Positions 47,674 through 57,079 of a DNA stretch of 64,000 nt are shown here, piece after piece (positions within the stretch are counted from its first letter, which is position 1; each line of letters starts with the position of its first letter). The stretch is taken from contig NZ_WQCG01000001.1 of assembly GCF_013032505.1 (NCBI RefSeq), positions 310,001 to 374,000 on the forward strand, written 5' to 3'. This DNA comes from Ruegeria atlantica. GTDB taxonomy: Bacteria; Pseudomonadota; Alphaproteobacteria; Rhodobacterales; Rhodobacteraceae. The notes under the pieces are model-generated. The model was not told the DNA's origin. It was given only the letters and a program-made list of their open reading frames with translations, and made no database searches. A program made the translations under genes and the position numbers.

Positions 47674-49452
47674 TTATTCCGCGGCCTCAAGGCCGTCGCT
47701 TCCCAGTATCGGCAACTGCATCTCGAACACGGCCCCGCCTTGCGGGCTGTTGCGTGCTGTCAGCCGTCCGCCATGGTCGTTCACGATCCCGGAAGAGATG
47801 GCAAGCCCCAGACCAACGCCGTCGCCGGGTTGTTTTGTAGTATAGAACGGTTCGAACAGGTTTTCGATGTCCTCGATTCCATAGCCATTGTCGCGCACTG
47901 TCAGCACCGCCATATCGCCCGCTGCCAGTATGATTTCGACATCTGGTTCAGAGACTGACTTGGTGGCGTCCAGCGCGTTGCGCAATAGGTTCACCATCAC
48001 TTGCTCGATCCGCATCCGGTCGCCCATGACCGACACCGGTTCGTCTGGAAGTATCTGGGTGATTTTGACGTGACGCTGACGCAGTTGCGGCTCCATCATA
48101 GACAGCGACGCGGCCAGTGCTTCACTAAGGTTTACTGGGGAAAACGTATCTGCACCCTTTCGCGCGTATGATTTCAGCTGGCGGGTAATCGCCCCCATTC
48201 TTTCAATCAGACCGTCAATACGACCAAAGCTTGCCAAGGCCTCTTCTGGGCGGTTCCGACGGAGCAAAAGACGCGCGCCGGCCAAATAGGTTTTCATTGC
48301 AGCCAGAGGTTGATTGAGCTCGTGACTCACAGCCGCCGACATCTCGCCCAGGGCGGCCAATTTTGAGCTTTGGGCAAGCGTCTGCTCGGCAACTTCCAGC
48401 GTTTTTTCAACCCGTTCGCGCTCAGCAATTTCCCGCTTTAGCCTTGTGTTCAATGCGCGAAGCTCTGCCGACTCACGCTGGAACAGTGCCATGCGGAAGG
48501 TAGCCCGGCGGCTGAGCGCATAAAAGGCCAGCGACAGAAGAATCGCAAAACCCATAATCTCGAGCGCGATTACACTGTTCACCTTTTCACGAATCGACTC
48601 GTAGGTGGTGAACGATGTCATTTTCCAGCCCCGGAACGGAATGCGTGTTTCCATCCGCATCACTGCCTCGCCTTGCAGATAGGCGTCCGGCGGCAACGCA
48701 GTCCAGTCTGTGGTGGCACGAATTGCCCGCTGGATAGCGCCTTGCGCAGGCTGGCGCAGCAACGCGGCGCTTTCCTCAAGTCCCCGCCATTGGGGTTCGG
48801 TCGACAAGATGATTGTTCCGGTACTGTCCGTCACCATTACGGCGTCAGAAATACCTGCCCAGGCGCGCTCAAACTTCTGCAGATCGACCTCGACAACGAT
48901 GACGCCCAGAATCTCGGCATTGGACTCCATTCTTCTTGAATAGACAAAGCTGTAGCCGCCCGATTCTTTTTCAATCACGGTAAAGATCGTCGAATTCCCT
49001 CGCACCGCATCAATGAAATACGGCGAGCTTCTGTGAAGCTCTCCCAGACGCGCACGATCGGTGGCCGCAACAGTGCGACCATCCCCATCAAGCAACATCA
49101 ATGAGGCAGCGCCGATTTCTTCAACAAACGAGATCAAACGCTGGGTAGACAGCGAGAAGTCACTGGATTGTAGCGCAGATATCAACGTAGGATCACGGGC
49201 CAATAGCTGCGGAACAATTGCATTTCGGCGCAGTTCGCTCAGCAAGTTGCCGGAATACAGCGCCAGTCGCACTTCGGCCCGGTTACGTGTGGATTCGGTA
49301 AAACGGTCCGTCAGCAGCCGATTGGTCACATAAACCGTGGTAACCGTGGCGATCAAAAGAAAAATGACCGCCAACCGCAGCCGCCAACCTAATGGCGCGC
49401 CACGAAATGGTTTTGTCAGAAAGGACCAGCTAGAGCGAACTTCGGAACTCAT
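47674..49452 (-). CDS. dctB: DctB-like sensor histidine kinase
   Basis: A 592-residue membrane kinase: first membrane helix about residues 27-47 (LAVIFLLIATVTTVYVTN), a periplasmic double-Cache region (about 50-295), second helix near 300-318, a coiled coil, the HisKA box AAVSHELNQPLAAMKTY with phospho-His, and a HATPase domain with VMVNLLRNALDA and GVGLGLAIS. It partners the DctD-like regulator 12 bp downstream. DctB senses succinate-type dicarboxylates in rhizobia; the ligand here is inferred. Confidence 0.9.
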   Translation of the reverse strand: MSSEVRSSWSFLTKPFRGAPLGWRLRLAVIFLLIATVTTVYVTNRLLTDRFTESTRNRAEVRLALYSGNLLSELRRNAIVPQLLARDPTLISALQSSDFSLSTQRLISFVEEIGAASLMLLDGDGRTVAATDRARLGELHRSSPYFIDAVRGNSTIFTVIEKESGGYSFVYSRRMESNAEILGVIVVEVDLQKFERAWAGISDAVMVTDSTGTIILSTEPQWRGLEESAALLRQPAQGAIQRAIRATTDWTALPPDAYLQGEAVMRMETRIPFRGWKMTSFTTYESIREKVNSVIALEIMGFAILLSLAFYALSRRATFRMALFQRESAELRALNTRLKREIAERERVEKTLEVAEQTLAQSSKLAALGEMSAAVSHELNQPLAAMKTYLAGARLLLRRNRPEEALASFGRIDGLIERMGAITRQLKSYARKGADTFSPVNLSEALAASLSMMEPQLRQRHVKITQILPDEPVSVMGDRMRIEQVMVNLLRNALDATKSVSEPDVEIILAAGDMAVLTVRDNGYGIEDIENLFEPFYTTKQPGDGVGLGLAISSGIVNDHGGRLTARNSPQGGAVFEMQLPILGSDGLEAAE

Positions 49453-49488
49453 CCCGGAAAGTTACGCGGGCTGGAACGTAAGCTCAAG

Positions 49489-50157
49489 TCACGCCGGAGC
49501 GAGAACGCCAGACAATGCGCGGAACAATGCCGTCCCGTCAGTTCCACCGTGGCCGTCATCCGCCGCACGTTCAGGGTGAGGCATCATCCCCAACACCCGG
49601 CGGTTCTCAGACAGGATACCTGCAATGTTCCCGACCGAACCGTTGGGATTCTCGGTATAGGTGAACGCGATCCGATCCTGATCCTGCAGTTTGGCCAGCG
49701 TTGCATCATCCGCAAAATAGTTGCCGTCATGGTGGGCAATCGGAATGCCGATCACATCACCCGCGTTGTAACCTTCGGTGAACGCGCTATCGCTTGTTTC
49801 CACCTTCAGACCGACAGTGCGGCAGATATATTTCAGGCCGGCGTTGCGCAGCAGAGCACCAGGCAGGATGCCGGTTTCGGTCAGGATCTGAAAACCGTTG
49901 CAAATACCAACGGCGTAACCGCCGCGCTCAGTATGGTTTACTACGGCCTTGCAAATCGGTGACTGCGCGGCGATTGCGCCGCAGCGCAGGTAATCCCCGT
50001 ACGAGAAACCACCTGGCACGCCCACGATATCCACGCCTTCTGGCAGCGCGGCATCCTTGTGCCAGACCATATCGACCTGAAAACCCGCCTGTTCAAAAGC
50101 GACGGCAAGATCCCGGTCACAGTTGGAACCTGGGAATACGATGACAGCTGCGCGCAT
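49489..50157 (-). CDS. purQ: FGAM synthase subunit PurQ (glutaminase)
   Basis: Supplies ammonia for formylglycinamidine ribonucleotide synthesis. The 222-residue class I amidotransferase has the nucleophile Cys in [10 protein letters not shown] and the His/Glu pair in MMPHPERA. The ATG at 50157 follows GGAGG at a good distance. It works with PurS (22 bp upstream) and PurL, which is not in the window. Confidence 0.97.
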   Translation of the reverse strand: MRAAVIVFPGSNCDRDLAVAFEQAGFQVDMVWHKDAALPEGVDIVGVPGGFSYGDYLRCGAIAAQSPICKAVVNHTERGGYAVGICNGFQILTETGILPGALLRNAGLKYICRTVGLKVETSDSAFTEGYNAGDVIGIPIAHHDGNYFADDATLAKLQDQDRIAFTYTENPNGSVGNIAGILSENRRVLGMMPHPERAADDGHGGTDGTALFRALSGVLAPA

Positions 50158-50179
50158 GGTGGGTCCTCCGGGACTATGG

Positions 50180-50410
50180 TTAGACCAGTTCGATTTCGTA
50201 GCGTTCAATGACCGTGTTGGCCAACAGCTTTTCGCACATCTCGGTGATGTCCGCCTCGGTCGCGCCTTCGGCCAGTTCCAGATCGATCACCTTTCCCTGC
50301 CGCACGCCTTCGACCTGATCAAAGCCCATGGCACCCAATGCGTGACGCACTGCCTCACCCTGAGGGTCAAGGACCCCGTTCTTGAGCATCACATGCACAC
50401 GTGCTTTCAT
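50180..50410 (-). CDS. purS: FGAM synthase subunit PurS
   Basis: A 76-residue small subunit bridging PurL and Pur[22 protein letters not shown] and [17 protein letters not shown] are typical. Presence of separate purS and purQ indicates the three-subunit small-PurL type of enzyme. Directly upstream of purQ. Confidence 0.95.
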   Translation of the reverse strand: MKARVHVMLKNGVLDPQGEAVRHALGAMGFDQVEGVRQGKVIDLELAEGATEADITEMCEKLLANTVIERYEIELV

Positions 50411-50528
50411 TCTTGCAACTCCAGCTGAGGGCCTTGGTTTCCAGCCCGTTCCGTTGCGCGGGGGATAACGTGCTTGATGAAGTTGGACAACCCTTCTTGA
50501 AGTGGGCAGATGACCGCAGTCACCGTCG

Positions 50529-51197
50529 CTACCCGCTTCCGCCCGAAATCAGTCCGGGATAGTGCGCGTCTATTGCATTGAATGTGCCGGTCAAAACCAT
50601 CTCGATAGCCACCGCCACCAGTATGAGAGCCATGACACGCGTGATGACATTGATCATCGTCATCCCCAACAGTCGAGAAATCGGATCGGCGAACAACAAA
50701 CCTATGCCGACGATCAAGCAGGCGATCACAATTGCCGTTCCAAGGGTCACCACTTCGGCACCATCGCTCAGGGTATGAGAATAAACGATTGTTATCGCAA
50801 TAGTTCCAGGCCCTATAGTCAAAGGAATAGCCAGCGGCACAACGGCGATGTTGTCTTTTTTCTTATGCCCCTCATCCATAGCCTGTTGATCACCTTTTGG
50901 CCTGTCCGATGCGTTCAGCATCGACATACCAATCCCAAAGATAATCAGCCCTCCAGCGATACGGAACGAAGGTATGTCGATCCCGAAAACAGCAAGAATC
51001 TCTTCTCCGATCACAACCGCTATCAGGCCGATAATGATAACCGTGCCCGTCACGATAAGCGCTACCTGCCTGCGTTCGGAGGCCGAGTATCCTTTGGTCA
51101 TGCTAAGAAAAATCGGGATACCGTAGAGCGGGTTGAAAATCGCCAGAAGGGCTGCAAGGAATTTTAGAAAAACCGCCTGATCAAACAATTCGACCAT
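50529..51197 (-). CDS. MarC-family integral membrane protein (second copy)
   Basis: A 222-residue protein with six hydrophobic segments, MarC N terminus (FLAALLAIFNPLYGIPIFLSM) and PLAIPLTIGPGTIAITIVYS in the second half. The ATG at 51197 gives the family N terminus; the open frame runs on to 51272. It sits between purC and purS and is separated from purC by a terminator, so it probably has its own promoter. Transport function is unproven. Confidence 0.85.
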   Translation of the reverse strand: MVELFDQAVFLKFLAALLAIFNPLYGIPIFLSMTKGYSASERRQVALIVTGTVIIIGLIAVVIGEEILAVFGIDIPSFRIAGGLIIFGIGMSMLNASDRPKGDQQAMDEGHKKKDNIAVVPLAIPLTIGPGTIAITIVYSHTLSDGAEVVTLGTAIVIACLIVGIGLLFADPISRLLGMTMINVITRVMALILVAVAIEMVLTGTFNAIDAHYPGLISGGSG

Positions 51198-51277
51198 GTA
51201 AAGCGCCACCCTCGTTTTCGTATTTGTCCGACAATGCCGGACAACCGACATTTCTGTCAAACTACCAGACACAAAGA

Positions 51278-51312
51278 AAAAAGCACTGCTTTGATTTAAG
51301 CAGTGCTTTTGA
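51278..51312 (-). terminator. Terminator after purC
   Basis: AAGCACTGCTT (51281-51291) pairs with AAGCAGTGCTT (51298-51308), flanked by A-runs on the left that read as TTTTTTC on the minus strand. An 11-bp stem makes it one of the strongest in the window. Confidence 0.85.
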
Positions 51313-51337
51313 AAAATGTTGTGGTTAGTCCGCGTGA

Positions 51338-52093
51338 TCAGTTGATCAGCGTAGGTTTGGCGACGTTACTTTGGGGCAGCACACCCAGACGGCGCGCGAC
51401 CTCAGAATAAGCGTCCGTCAGACTGCCCAGATCCCGGCGGAATACGTCCTTGTCCAGCTTTTGGCCGGTTTCGATGTCCCAAAGGCGGCAGCTATCGGGG
51501 CTGATTTCATCAGCCACAATGAGGCGTTGGAAATCCCCGTCGTAAACTCGGCCGATCTCGATCTTGAAATCGACCAGTCGGATACCGACGGCCAGCATCA
51601 TACCACTCATGAAGTCATTCACCCGCAGAGCAAGGCTCAGAATATCGTCCATGTCCTGTTGGCTGGCCCAGCCAAAAGCGGCGATGTGTTCCTCGGTAAC
51701 CAGCGGGTCACCTAATGCGTCGTCTTTATAGCAATACTCGACAATCGGACGCGGCAGTTGCGTACCTTCGGCGATACCCAGACGTTTCGAGATCGTACCG
51801 GCAGCATAGTTGCGAACGATCACTTCAAGCGGAATGATTTCGCAGTTGCGCACCAATTGCTCGCGCATATTCAGACGGCGAATGAAGTGGGTCGGAACGC
51901 CAATCTGGTTGAGACCGGTCATGAAGAATTCGCTCAGACGGTTGTTCAGCACACCTTTGCCATCGATGACGTCTTTCTTTTCCGCGTTAAACGCGGTGGC
52001 ATCATCCTTGAAATACTGCACGATCGTACCCGGCTCAGGGCCTTCATACAGAATTTTCGCCTTGCCTTCGTAGATCTTCTTGCGACGCGCCAT
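51338..52093 (-). CDS. purC: SAICAR synthase PurC
   Basis: Joins aspartate to CAIR in purine synthesis. The 251-residue protein has [11 protein letters not shown] at the N terminus, [12 protein letters not shown], the [15 protein letters not shown] substrate block and VDFKIEIGR. The ATG at 52093 has GGAAAGG upstream; a longer frame to 52219 is not supported. It is divergent from the DUF1476 gene. Confidence 0.97.
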   Translation of the reverse strand: MARRKKIYEGKAKILYEGPEPGTIVQYFKDDATAFNAEKKDVIDGKGVLNNRLSEFFMTGLNQIGVPTHFIRRLNMREQLVRNCEIIPLEVIVRNYAAGTISKRLGIAEGTQLPRPIVEYCYKDDALGDPLVTEEHIAAFGWASQQDMDDILSLALRVNDFMSGMMLAVGIRLVDFKIEIGRVYDGDFQRLIVADEISPDSCRLWDIETGQKLDKDVFRRDLGSLTDAYSEVARRLGVLPQSNVAKPTLIN

Positions 52094-52280
52094 GAGCGAC
52101 CTTTCCAGTCCGGGGCGAGGGAATGAGTCCCTTCGCGTTGGCGCCCTCATAGTCCAAGCCCCACTTTCCCGCAAGTTCAGCGGACCGAGAGGCTTTGACG
52201 CAGCGCAATTCCCTTGCACAGGCGCTCAGCTATAGTCATATCATCAATTAAGAAGATGTAAGCTATGAGGTCCGCAAACA

Positions 52281-52598
52281 ATGACCACTTTTGACGAACG
52301 CGAAAACGCTTTTGAAGCTAAATTCGCTCATGACGAAGAAATGCAGTTCAAAGCTCAGGCGCGCTGCAACAAACTGCTTGGCCTTTGGGCCGCAGAAAAA
52401 CTGGGCAAGTCTGGCGACGATGCCGATGCGTATGCCAAAACCGTAGTTATCGCGGATATGGAAGAGGTCGGCCACGAAGATGTCGTGCGCAAGGTGTCTG
52501 CTGATCTGGGCGCGCTGTCGTCCGATGATGAAATCCGCGCGAAAATGGCCGAACTTCTGCCCGAAGCAAAGTCGCAAGTGCTGAGCGAAACCGAGTAA
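52281..52598 (+). CDS. DUF1476 protein, F1-ATPase zeta-type inhibitor
   Basis: A 105-residue helical protein (MTTFDERENAFEAKFAHDEEM, then LGLWAAEKLGKSGDDADAYAKTVV) matching DUF1476, whose Paracoccus member is the zeta subunit that blocks ATP hydrolysis by F1. The N-terminal segment would be the inhibitory helix. It is not next to any atp gene here but divergent from purC. Confidence 0.88.
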   Translation: MTTFDERENAFEAKFAHDEEMQFKAQARCNKLLGLWAAEKLGKSGDDADAYAKTVVIADMEEVGHEDVVRKVSADLGALSSDDEIRAKMAELLPEAKSQVLSETE

Positions 52599-52682
52599 AA
52601 AATACTCGGCTCATGATCTTCATGAGTTTTATGAATTTGATTTGATGCCCCGGTCATGAGACACGGGGCGTCTCTATTTTTA
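52591..52682 (+). promoter_or_regulatory. Alternative stem-loops between DUF1476 and bmt
   Basis: CTCATGA (52610-52616) can pair with TCATGAG at 52620-52626 or again at 52654-52660. GCCCCG (52647-52652) pairs with CGGGGC (52664-52669), while GAGAC (52658-52662) pairs with GTCTC (52670-52674), followed by TATTTTT. The last two stems exclude each other. The set may be stacked terminators for the upstream gene or an attenuator for bmt. Confidence 0.5.
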
Positions 52683-52714
52683 ACGGCCCCTAACGGCCTT
52701 TTGGGAATACCCCC

Positions 52715-53731
52715 ATGACAAATGCGCTCAATAAACTTCTGGAAACAAAAGATGCTTTGCTGGCCGACGGCGCCACGGGCACGAACTTGTTCAACATGGG
52801 TTTGCAGTCGGGCGACGCGCCCGAGCTGTGGAATGTCGATGCGCCAGACAAAATTCGGGCATTGTATCAGGGTTCGGTGGACGCAGGCAGCGATCTGTTT
52901 CTGACCAACACCTTTGGCGGCACTTCCGCCCGCCTAAAACTGCACGACGCCCAAAACCGGGTCGGTGAATTGAACCGGATCGGTGCCGAACTGGGACGCG
53001 AAGTGGCCGACAAGGCCGGTCGTACCATTGTTGTTGCAGGGTCGGTTGGACCTACCGGTGAGATTATGGAGCCGGTTGGTAGCCTATCCCATGCTGGCGC
53101 GGTCGAGATGTTCCACGAGCAGGCCGAGGCACTCAAGGCTGGTGGCGCGGACGTTCTGTGGGTCGAAACGATCAGTGCACCAGAAGAATTCAAAGCAGCG
53201 GCGGAAGCATTTGCTCTGGCCGACATGCCCTGGTGTGGCACCATGAGCTTTGATACTGCCGGGCGCACCATGATGGGCGTAACCTCTGCAGATCTGGCTC
53301 AATTGGTCGAAACCCTGCCCAATCCGCCGATTGCATTCGGTGCCAACTGCGGCACGGGCGCGTCGGACATCCTGCGCACGGTTCTTGGATTTGCGGCTCA
53401 GGGAACGGAACGTCCGGTGATTTCCAAAGGCAATGCGGGTATCCCAAAATACGTCGATGGCCACATTCACTATGACGGCACGCCTGAATTAATGGGCCAA
53501 TATGCCCAAATGGCACGGGATTCAGGTGCCACGATCATCGGTGGATGCTGCGGAACTATGCCAGAGCACCTGCGCAAAATGCGCGAAGCGCTGGACACCA
53601 CCAGTCGCGGCACACGCCCGACGCTGGATCAGATCGCAGGTGCGCTGGGCCCGTTCTCATCGGCGTCAGACGGCACCGAAGCCGATGCGGTGGTTCCTGA
53701 ACGGCGCAGTCGCCGTCGCCGTCGCGCTTAA
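52715..53731 (+). CDS. bmt: Betaine-homocysteine S-methyltransferase
   Basis: Methylates homocysteine to methionine using glycine betaine or a related methyl donor. The 338-residue protein is a homocysteine-binding barrel (LLADGATGTNLF, FLTNTFGG) with zinc ligands Cys212 (GANCGTG) and Cys278/Cys279 (GGCCGTMPEH). It lacks the cobalamin and folate domains of MetH. A C-terminal RRSRRRRRA tail is unusual. The ribosome-binding site is weak (GGGA facing CCCCC). A hairpin inside the 3' end of the convergent gene terminates it. Confidence 0.88.
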   Translation: MTNALNKLLETKDALLADGATGTNLFNMGLQSGDAPELWNVDAPDKIRALYQGSVDAGSDLFLTNTFGGTSARLKLHDAQNRVGELNRIGAELGREVADKAGRTIVVAGSVGPTGEIMEPVGSLSHAGAVEMFHEQAEALKAGGADVLWVETISAPEEFKAAAEAFALADMPWCGTMSFDTAGRTMMGVTSADLAQLVETLPNPPIAFGANCGTGASDILRTVLGFAAQGTERPVISKGNAGIPKYVDGHIHYDGTPELMGQYAQMARDSGATIIGGCCGTMPEHLRKMREALDTTSRGTRPTLDQIAGALGPFSSASDGTEADAVVPERRSRRRRRA

Positions 53732-53736
53732 ATCGT

Positions 53737-54513
53737 TCAGCGCCCCTCGAATTTCGGGGGGCGTTTTTCCATGAAGGCAACAACGCCCTCGGAAAAGTCG
53801 CGTGAACGGCCGCAATCTCCCTGCAAATGCGCCTCGATCGCTAGCTGCTGTGGCAGAGTGTTGTCGTACGTTCCGCGGATTGCTTGCTTGATCGCACCAA
53901 ATGCGGTGGTTGGCCCATCGGCCAGATAAGCCGCACGTTTGCGCCAATGGGCGTCGAATTCTTCGTCGGCAACCGCCTCCCAGATCATGCCCCATTCATC
54001 CGCCTGTTTGGCGCTGATCTTGTCGGCAAACAGGGCTGCCCCCATAGCTTTGGCAAAACCCATCTGGCGTGGCAGGAACCAAGTGCCCCCGGCATCCGGC
54101 ATCAGACCGATGCGGGAAAATGCCTGCAGGAAGTATGCGCTTTCGGTGGCGATCACTACATCAGCGCTAAGCGCGATATTCGCCCCCGCACCTGCCGCTG
54201 GTCCATTGACCGCCGCGATGGTCGGGACCGGACAGTTGTAAATGGATTCCAGCATCGGATCGTATTCGTCGCGCAGCGTTCGTTCCAGATCAATCCGGCC
54301 GGTACTGGACGAATCCCCCAGATCCTGCCCCGAGCAAAACGCACCCCCTGCCCCCGTCAGAACGATCGCCCGCGCGTGGCGGGCCGCATGGGTCATCGCA
54401 TGAGTGACTTCGGCCCGCATCTGCGCGGTCAACGCGTTCATCTTGTCGGGTCGGTTCAGGGTTACCACAGCCAGATTGTCAGTGATATCCAGCAGTATAG
54501 CCTCATAGTCCAT
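53737..54513 (-). CDS. paaG: PaaG-type enoyl-CoA hydratase/isomerase
   Basis: A 258-residue crotonase with GAGGAFCSGQDL (54-65) and the PaaG-like segment RIGLMPDAGGTWFLPR (134-149), in which Asp140 is the isomerase acid/base of the family, followed by ADEWGMIWEAV. PaaG isomerises ring-epoxide phenylacetyl-CoA and can act on 3-enoyl-CoAs. No other paa gene is in the window, so phenylacetate degradation is not proven. It is downstream of ccmH by 74 bp, in the opposite orientation to bmt. Confidence 0.8.
   Translation of the reverse strand: MDYEAILLDITDNLAVVTLNRPDKMNALTAQMRAEVTHAMTHAARHARAIVLTGAGGAFCSGQDLGDSSSTGRIDLERTLRDEYDPMLESIYNCPVPTIAAVNGPAAGAGANIALSADVVIATESAYFLQAFSRIGLMPDAGGTWFLPRQMGFAKAMGAALFADKISAKQADEWGMIWEAVADEEFDAHWRKRAAYLADGPTTAFGAIKQAIRGTYDNTLPQQLAIEAHLQGDCGRSRDFSEGVVAFMEKRPPKFEGR
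53739..53768 (+). terminator. Terminator of bmt inside the paaG 3' end
   Basis: CGCCCC (53741-53746) pairs with GGGGCG (53758-53763), followed by TTTTT (53764-53768). It lies within the last codons of the convergent gene. Confidence 0.8.
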
Positions 54514-54587
54514 GCAGTCCTCTCCCCATGCTCACGACTTGGTGAACCCTGACTCAAATACAGGCGAAGGGAAAGAAATACGGTAGG

Positions 54588-55043
54588 TCAGTCGTCAAGA
54601 ATCTGGCGCAGGCGTTCTTTCTCGGCGTCGCTGAGGCCTTCTTTGCTTTCAACGCCCGCAGCCTGAGACCGATTGCGTAGAAAATTCCAACCCATTGCGG
54701 CGGCGATCAACAGCATGATCGGCCCGGCCAACCATAGCATCAGATTTGATCCGGTGACCGTTGGCTTCAACAGGACATATTCACCATAACGATCCACGAT
54801 AAAATCAACTGCTTCTTCGTCCGTATCCCCTGCGACCAGCCGTTCGCGCAACAAAAGGCGCAGGTCGCGGGCAAGTTCGGCATTGCTTTCGTCGATACTT
54901 TCGTTGCGGCAAACAAGGCAGCGAAGACCGGTGCTCAAATCGCGTGCGCGCTGTTCCAGAACCGGGTCTTCCAGTACCTCGTCCGGCTGTACTGCAAACA
55001 AAGGCGATGCGATCAGAGTGAAAATGAGGATCAAACGCTTCAT
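54588..55043 (-). CDS. ccmH: Cytochrome c maturation protein CcmH
   Basis: Reduces or holds the apocytochrome CXXCH thiols for heme ligation. The 151-residue protein has a signal peptide (LIFTLIASPLFA), the redox motif RCLVCRNESIDESNA (about 41-55) and a C-terminal membrane anchor near residue 105-120. It lacks the TPR half found in enterobacterial CcmH, so it is the short form. It overlaps ccmF by ATGA. Confidence 0.94.
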   Translation of the reverse strand: MKRLILIFTLIASPLFAVQPDEVLEDPVLEQRARDLSTGLRCLVCRNESIDESNAELARDLRLLLRERLVAGDTDEEAVDFIVDRYGEYVLLKPTVTGSNLMLWLAGPIMLLIAAAMGWNFLRNRSQAAGVESKEGLSDAEKERLRQILDD

Positions 55044-57004
55044 TCTGCCGGTACTCCGCCCGGGGGTGTTTTGCGCGCACCTGCAGCCACCCGGAACCGG
55101 CGGTCAGACAGGCTGAGGAGCCCGCCCAGAGCCATAAGGATACAGCCGCCCCAGATCCAGTTGGCCAGCGGTTTGATGTAAGTCCGCATGACCCAGCCGC
55201 CATCAGCTTGTTGGTCCCCGATCACGACGTAGAGGTCACCAAGGAAACGATAGTCGATGGCTGCTTCGGTGGTTGGCATCCGCGCCACCGGGTAATTGCG
55301 TTTTTCAGGATGCAACGTGCCCATTGACTGCCCGTTCTTTTCGACCTGTACATCCGCAGTGGTTGAGAAATAGTTGGGCCCCTGAACGTCCCGAACGTTT
55401 TCGAGCGTCAGAGTAAACTCGCCGACTTCAAACGGCTGACCGGGCTGTGCCACGCGAATATCTTCAACCTCCCACGCGGTTAGACCGGCGATGGCAAAGA
55501 TGGTCACACCCAAACCGGTATGAGCCACGGCCTTGCCCCAGTCCGCGCCAGGCAAGCGGAACAAGCGCTGGAGGCTACCTTTGCGCCCCGTGCGATTCCA
55601 CAGGTCCACGGCCGCACCAAAGGTGACCCAAGCCCCCAAAAACAGTCCGATTGGCCCAAGAGCACTGCGTTCGGTTTGCATAACCCATACCAACAGGGCC
55701 AGAGCGACAGACAAGATGAATACATAGCGCAGGGAATAGGCCGTCTTACCCAGTTTACCCCGCTTCCACGGCAACATAGACCCGATCGGCAATGCGATAC
55801 CCAAGGCCACCATGAAGGGCGTGAAGGCCGCGTTGAAGAAGGGCGCCCCGACCGAGAGCTTACGGTCGAACGCCATCTCGGCAACCATTGGCCACATCGT
55901 TCCGAAAAAGACTACGAAACAGCTGACGGCCAGCAGGATATTGTTCAGGACCAGCGCGCTTTCACGGCTGACCATGCTGAACACGCCTTTCGCTTCCATC
56001 GCTTGTGCGCGGGCGGCAAACAAAGTCAGCGCTCCACCAATGAACAGCACCAGAATAATCAGGATAAAGACGCCGCGTTCGGGGTCATTTGCAAAGGCAT
56101 GAACCGACGTCAGCAAACCTGACCGCACGATGAACGTCCCGATCAGCGAGAATCCAAAGGCGATAATTGCCAACAAGATGGTCCAGCTTTTCAAAGCTTC
56201 GCGTTTTTCGACCACGATGGCAGAATGCAACAGCGCGGCGGCCAAAAGCCACGGCATGAACGAGGCGTTTTCGACCGGGTCCCAAAACCAGAAACCGCCC
56301 CAGCCTAATTCGTAATAAGCCCACCACGACCCAAGCGCGATCCCAATGGTCAGGAATATCCACGCGGCCAGTGTCCACGGACGCACCCAACGGCCCCACG
56401 CGGCATCGACACGTCCCTCGATCAGGGCGGCGACGGCAAAGCTGAAGGCCATGCTGAGACCAACATATCCCAGGTACAGAAATGGTGGGTGAAAGGCCAA
56501 ACCGGGATCTTGCAGCAGCGGGTTCAGATCACGACCATCGAACGGGGCGACAATCAGCCGGTCAAACGGGTTCGATGTGAACAGGATGAACGCAAAGAAA
56601 GCGACCGCGATCATTGACTGAACCGCCAAAACGCGCGCCTTCAACGTCGGTGGAAGACCCGCTCCAAAGAAGGCCGCCATCGCACCAAAAAGACTGACGA
56701 TAAGAACCCACAAAAGCATCGAGCCTTCGTGGTTTCCCCATGTTCCGCTGATCTTGTACAGCATCGGCTTGGCCGAATGACTGTTCTCGACGACCACGCG
56801 CAGCGAAAAGTCCGACGTAACGAACGCCCAGACCAAGGCCCCGAACGAGAACGATACCAGCAGGAATTGAACGATCGCAGCAGGTTCCGCGAAACTCATC
56901 CAGCCGACCCAACGTTTGGCAGCGCCGATCAAGGGGACGATCGACTGCACGATAGCGACAAGGAAAGCGAGGATCAGGGCAAAGTGGCCGAGTTCTGTAA
57001 TCAT
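55040..57004 (-). CDS. ccmF: Heme lyase CcmF
   Basis: Membrane component that attaches heme to apocytochrome c. The 654-residue polytopic protein has about 14 hydrophobic segments and the WWD-type heme motif GGFWFWDPVENASFMPWL (near residue 235). The ATG at 57004 gives the usual MITELGHFALIL start; a TTG at 57034 is also in frame. ccmH follows with an ATGA overlap. The holin gene lies 76 bp upstream. Confidence 0.96.
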   Translation of the reverse strand: MITELGHFALILAFLVAIVQSIVPLIGAAKRWVGWMSFAEPAAIVQFLLVSFSFGALVWAFVTSDFSLRVVVENSHSAKPMLYKISGTWGNHEGSMLLWVLIVSLFGAMAAFFGAGLPPTLKARVLAVQSMIAVAFFAFILFTSNPFDRLIVAPFDGRDLNPLLQDPGLAFHPPFLYLGYVGLSMAFSFAVAALIEGRVDAAWGRWVRPWTLAAWIFLTIGIALGSWWAYYELGWGGFWFWDPVENASFMPWLLAAALLHSAIVVEKREALKSWTILLAIIAFGFSLIGTFIVRSGLLTSVHAFANDPERGVFILIILVLFIGGALTLFAARAQAMEAKGVFSMVSRESALVLNNILLAVSCFVVFFGTMWPMVAEMAFDRKLSVGAPFFNAAFTPFMVALGIALPIGSMLPWKRGKLGKTAYSLRYVFILSVALALLVWVMQTERSALGPIGLFLGAWVTFGAAVDLWNRTGRKGSLQRLFRLPGADWGKAVAHTGLGVTIFAIAGLTAWEVEDIRVAQPGQPFEVGEFTLTLENVRDVQGPNYFSTTADVQVEKNGQSMGTLHPEKRNYPVARMPTTEAAIDYRFLGDLYVVIGDQQADGGWVMRTYIKPLANWIWGGCILMALGGLLSLSDRRFRVAAGARKTPPGGVPAE

Positions 57005-57079
57005 GCCCCCGGATATAATCCTGTTGTACGACAAGCACCAATCACTTTCGCCCTTATGCAGCGAGCATAGTGTCGCGGG

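Noticed and set aside
46636..47958. Open frame of 440 codons on the plus strand opposite dctD and dctB
   Set aside because: It is antisense to two clear genes, has no recognisable domain and no ribosome-binding site; long antisense frames are common in GC-rich DNA.
52634..52647. TTTGATTT-containing segment reminiscent of SAM-II/SAM-V riboswitch cores before bmt
   Set aside because: The conserved downstream GCTAAA-type strand and the H-type pseudoknot pairing of those classes could not be found.
52647..52674. H-type pseudoknot from GCCCCG/CGGGGC and GAGAC/GTCTC
   Set aside because: No bases remain to span the first stem, so the two helices cannot coexist; they are treated as alternatives.
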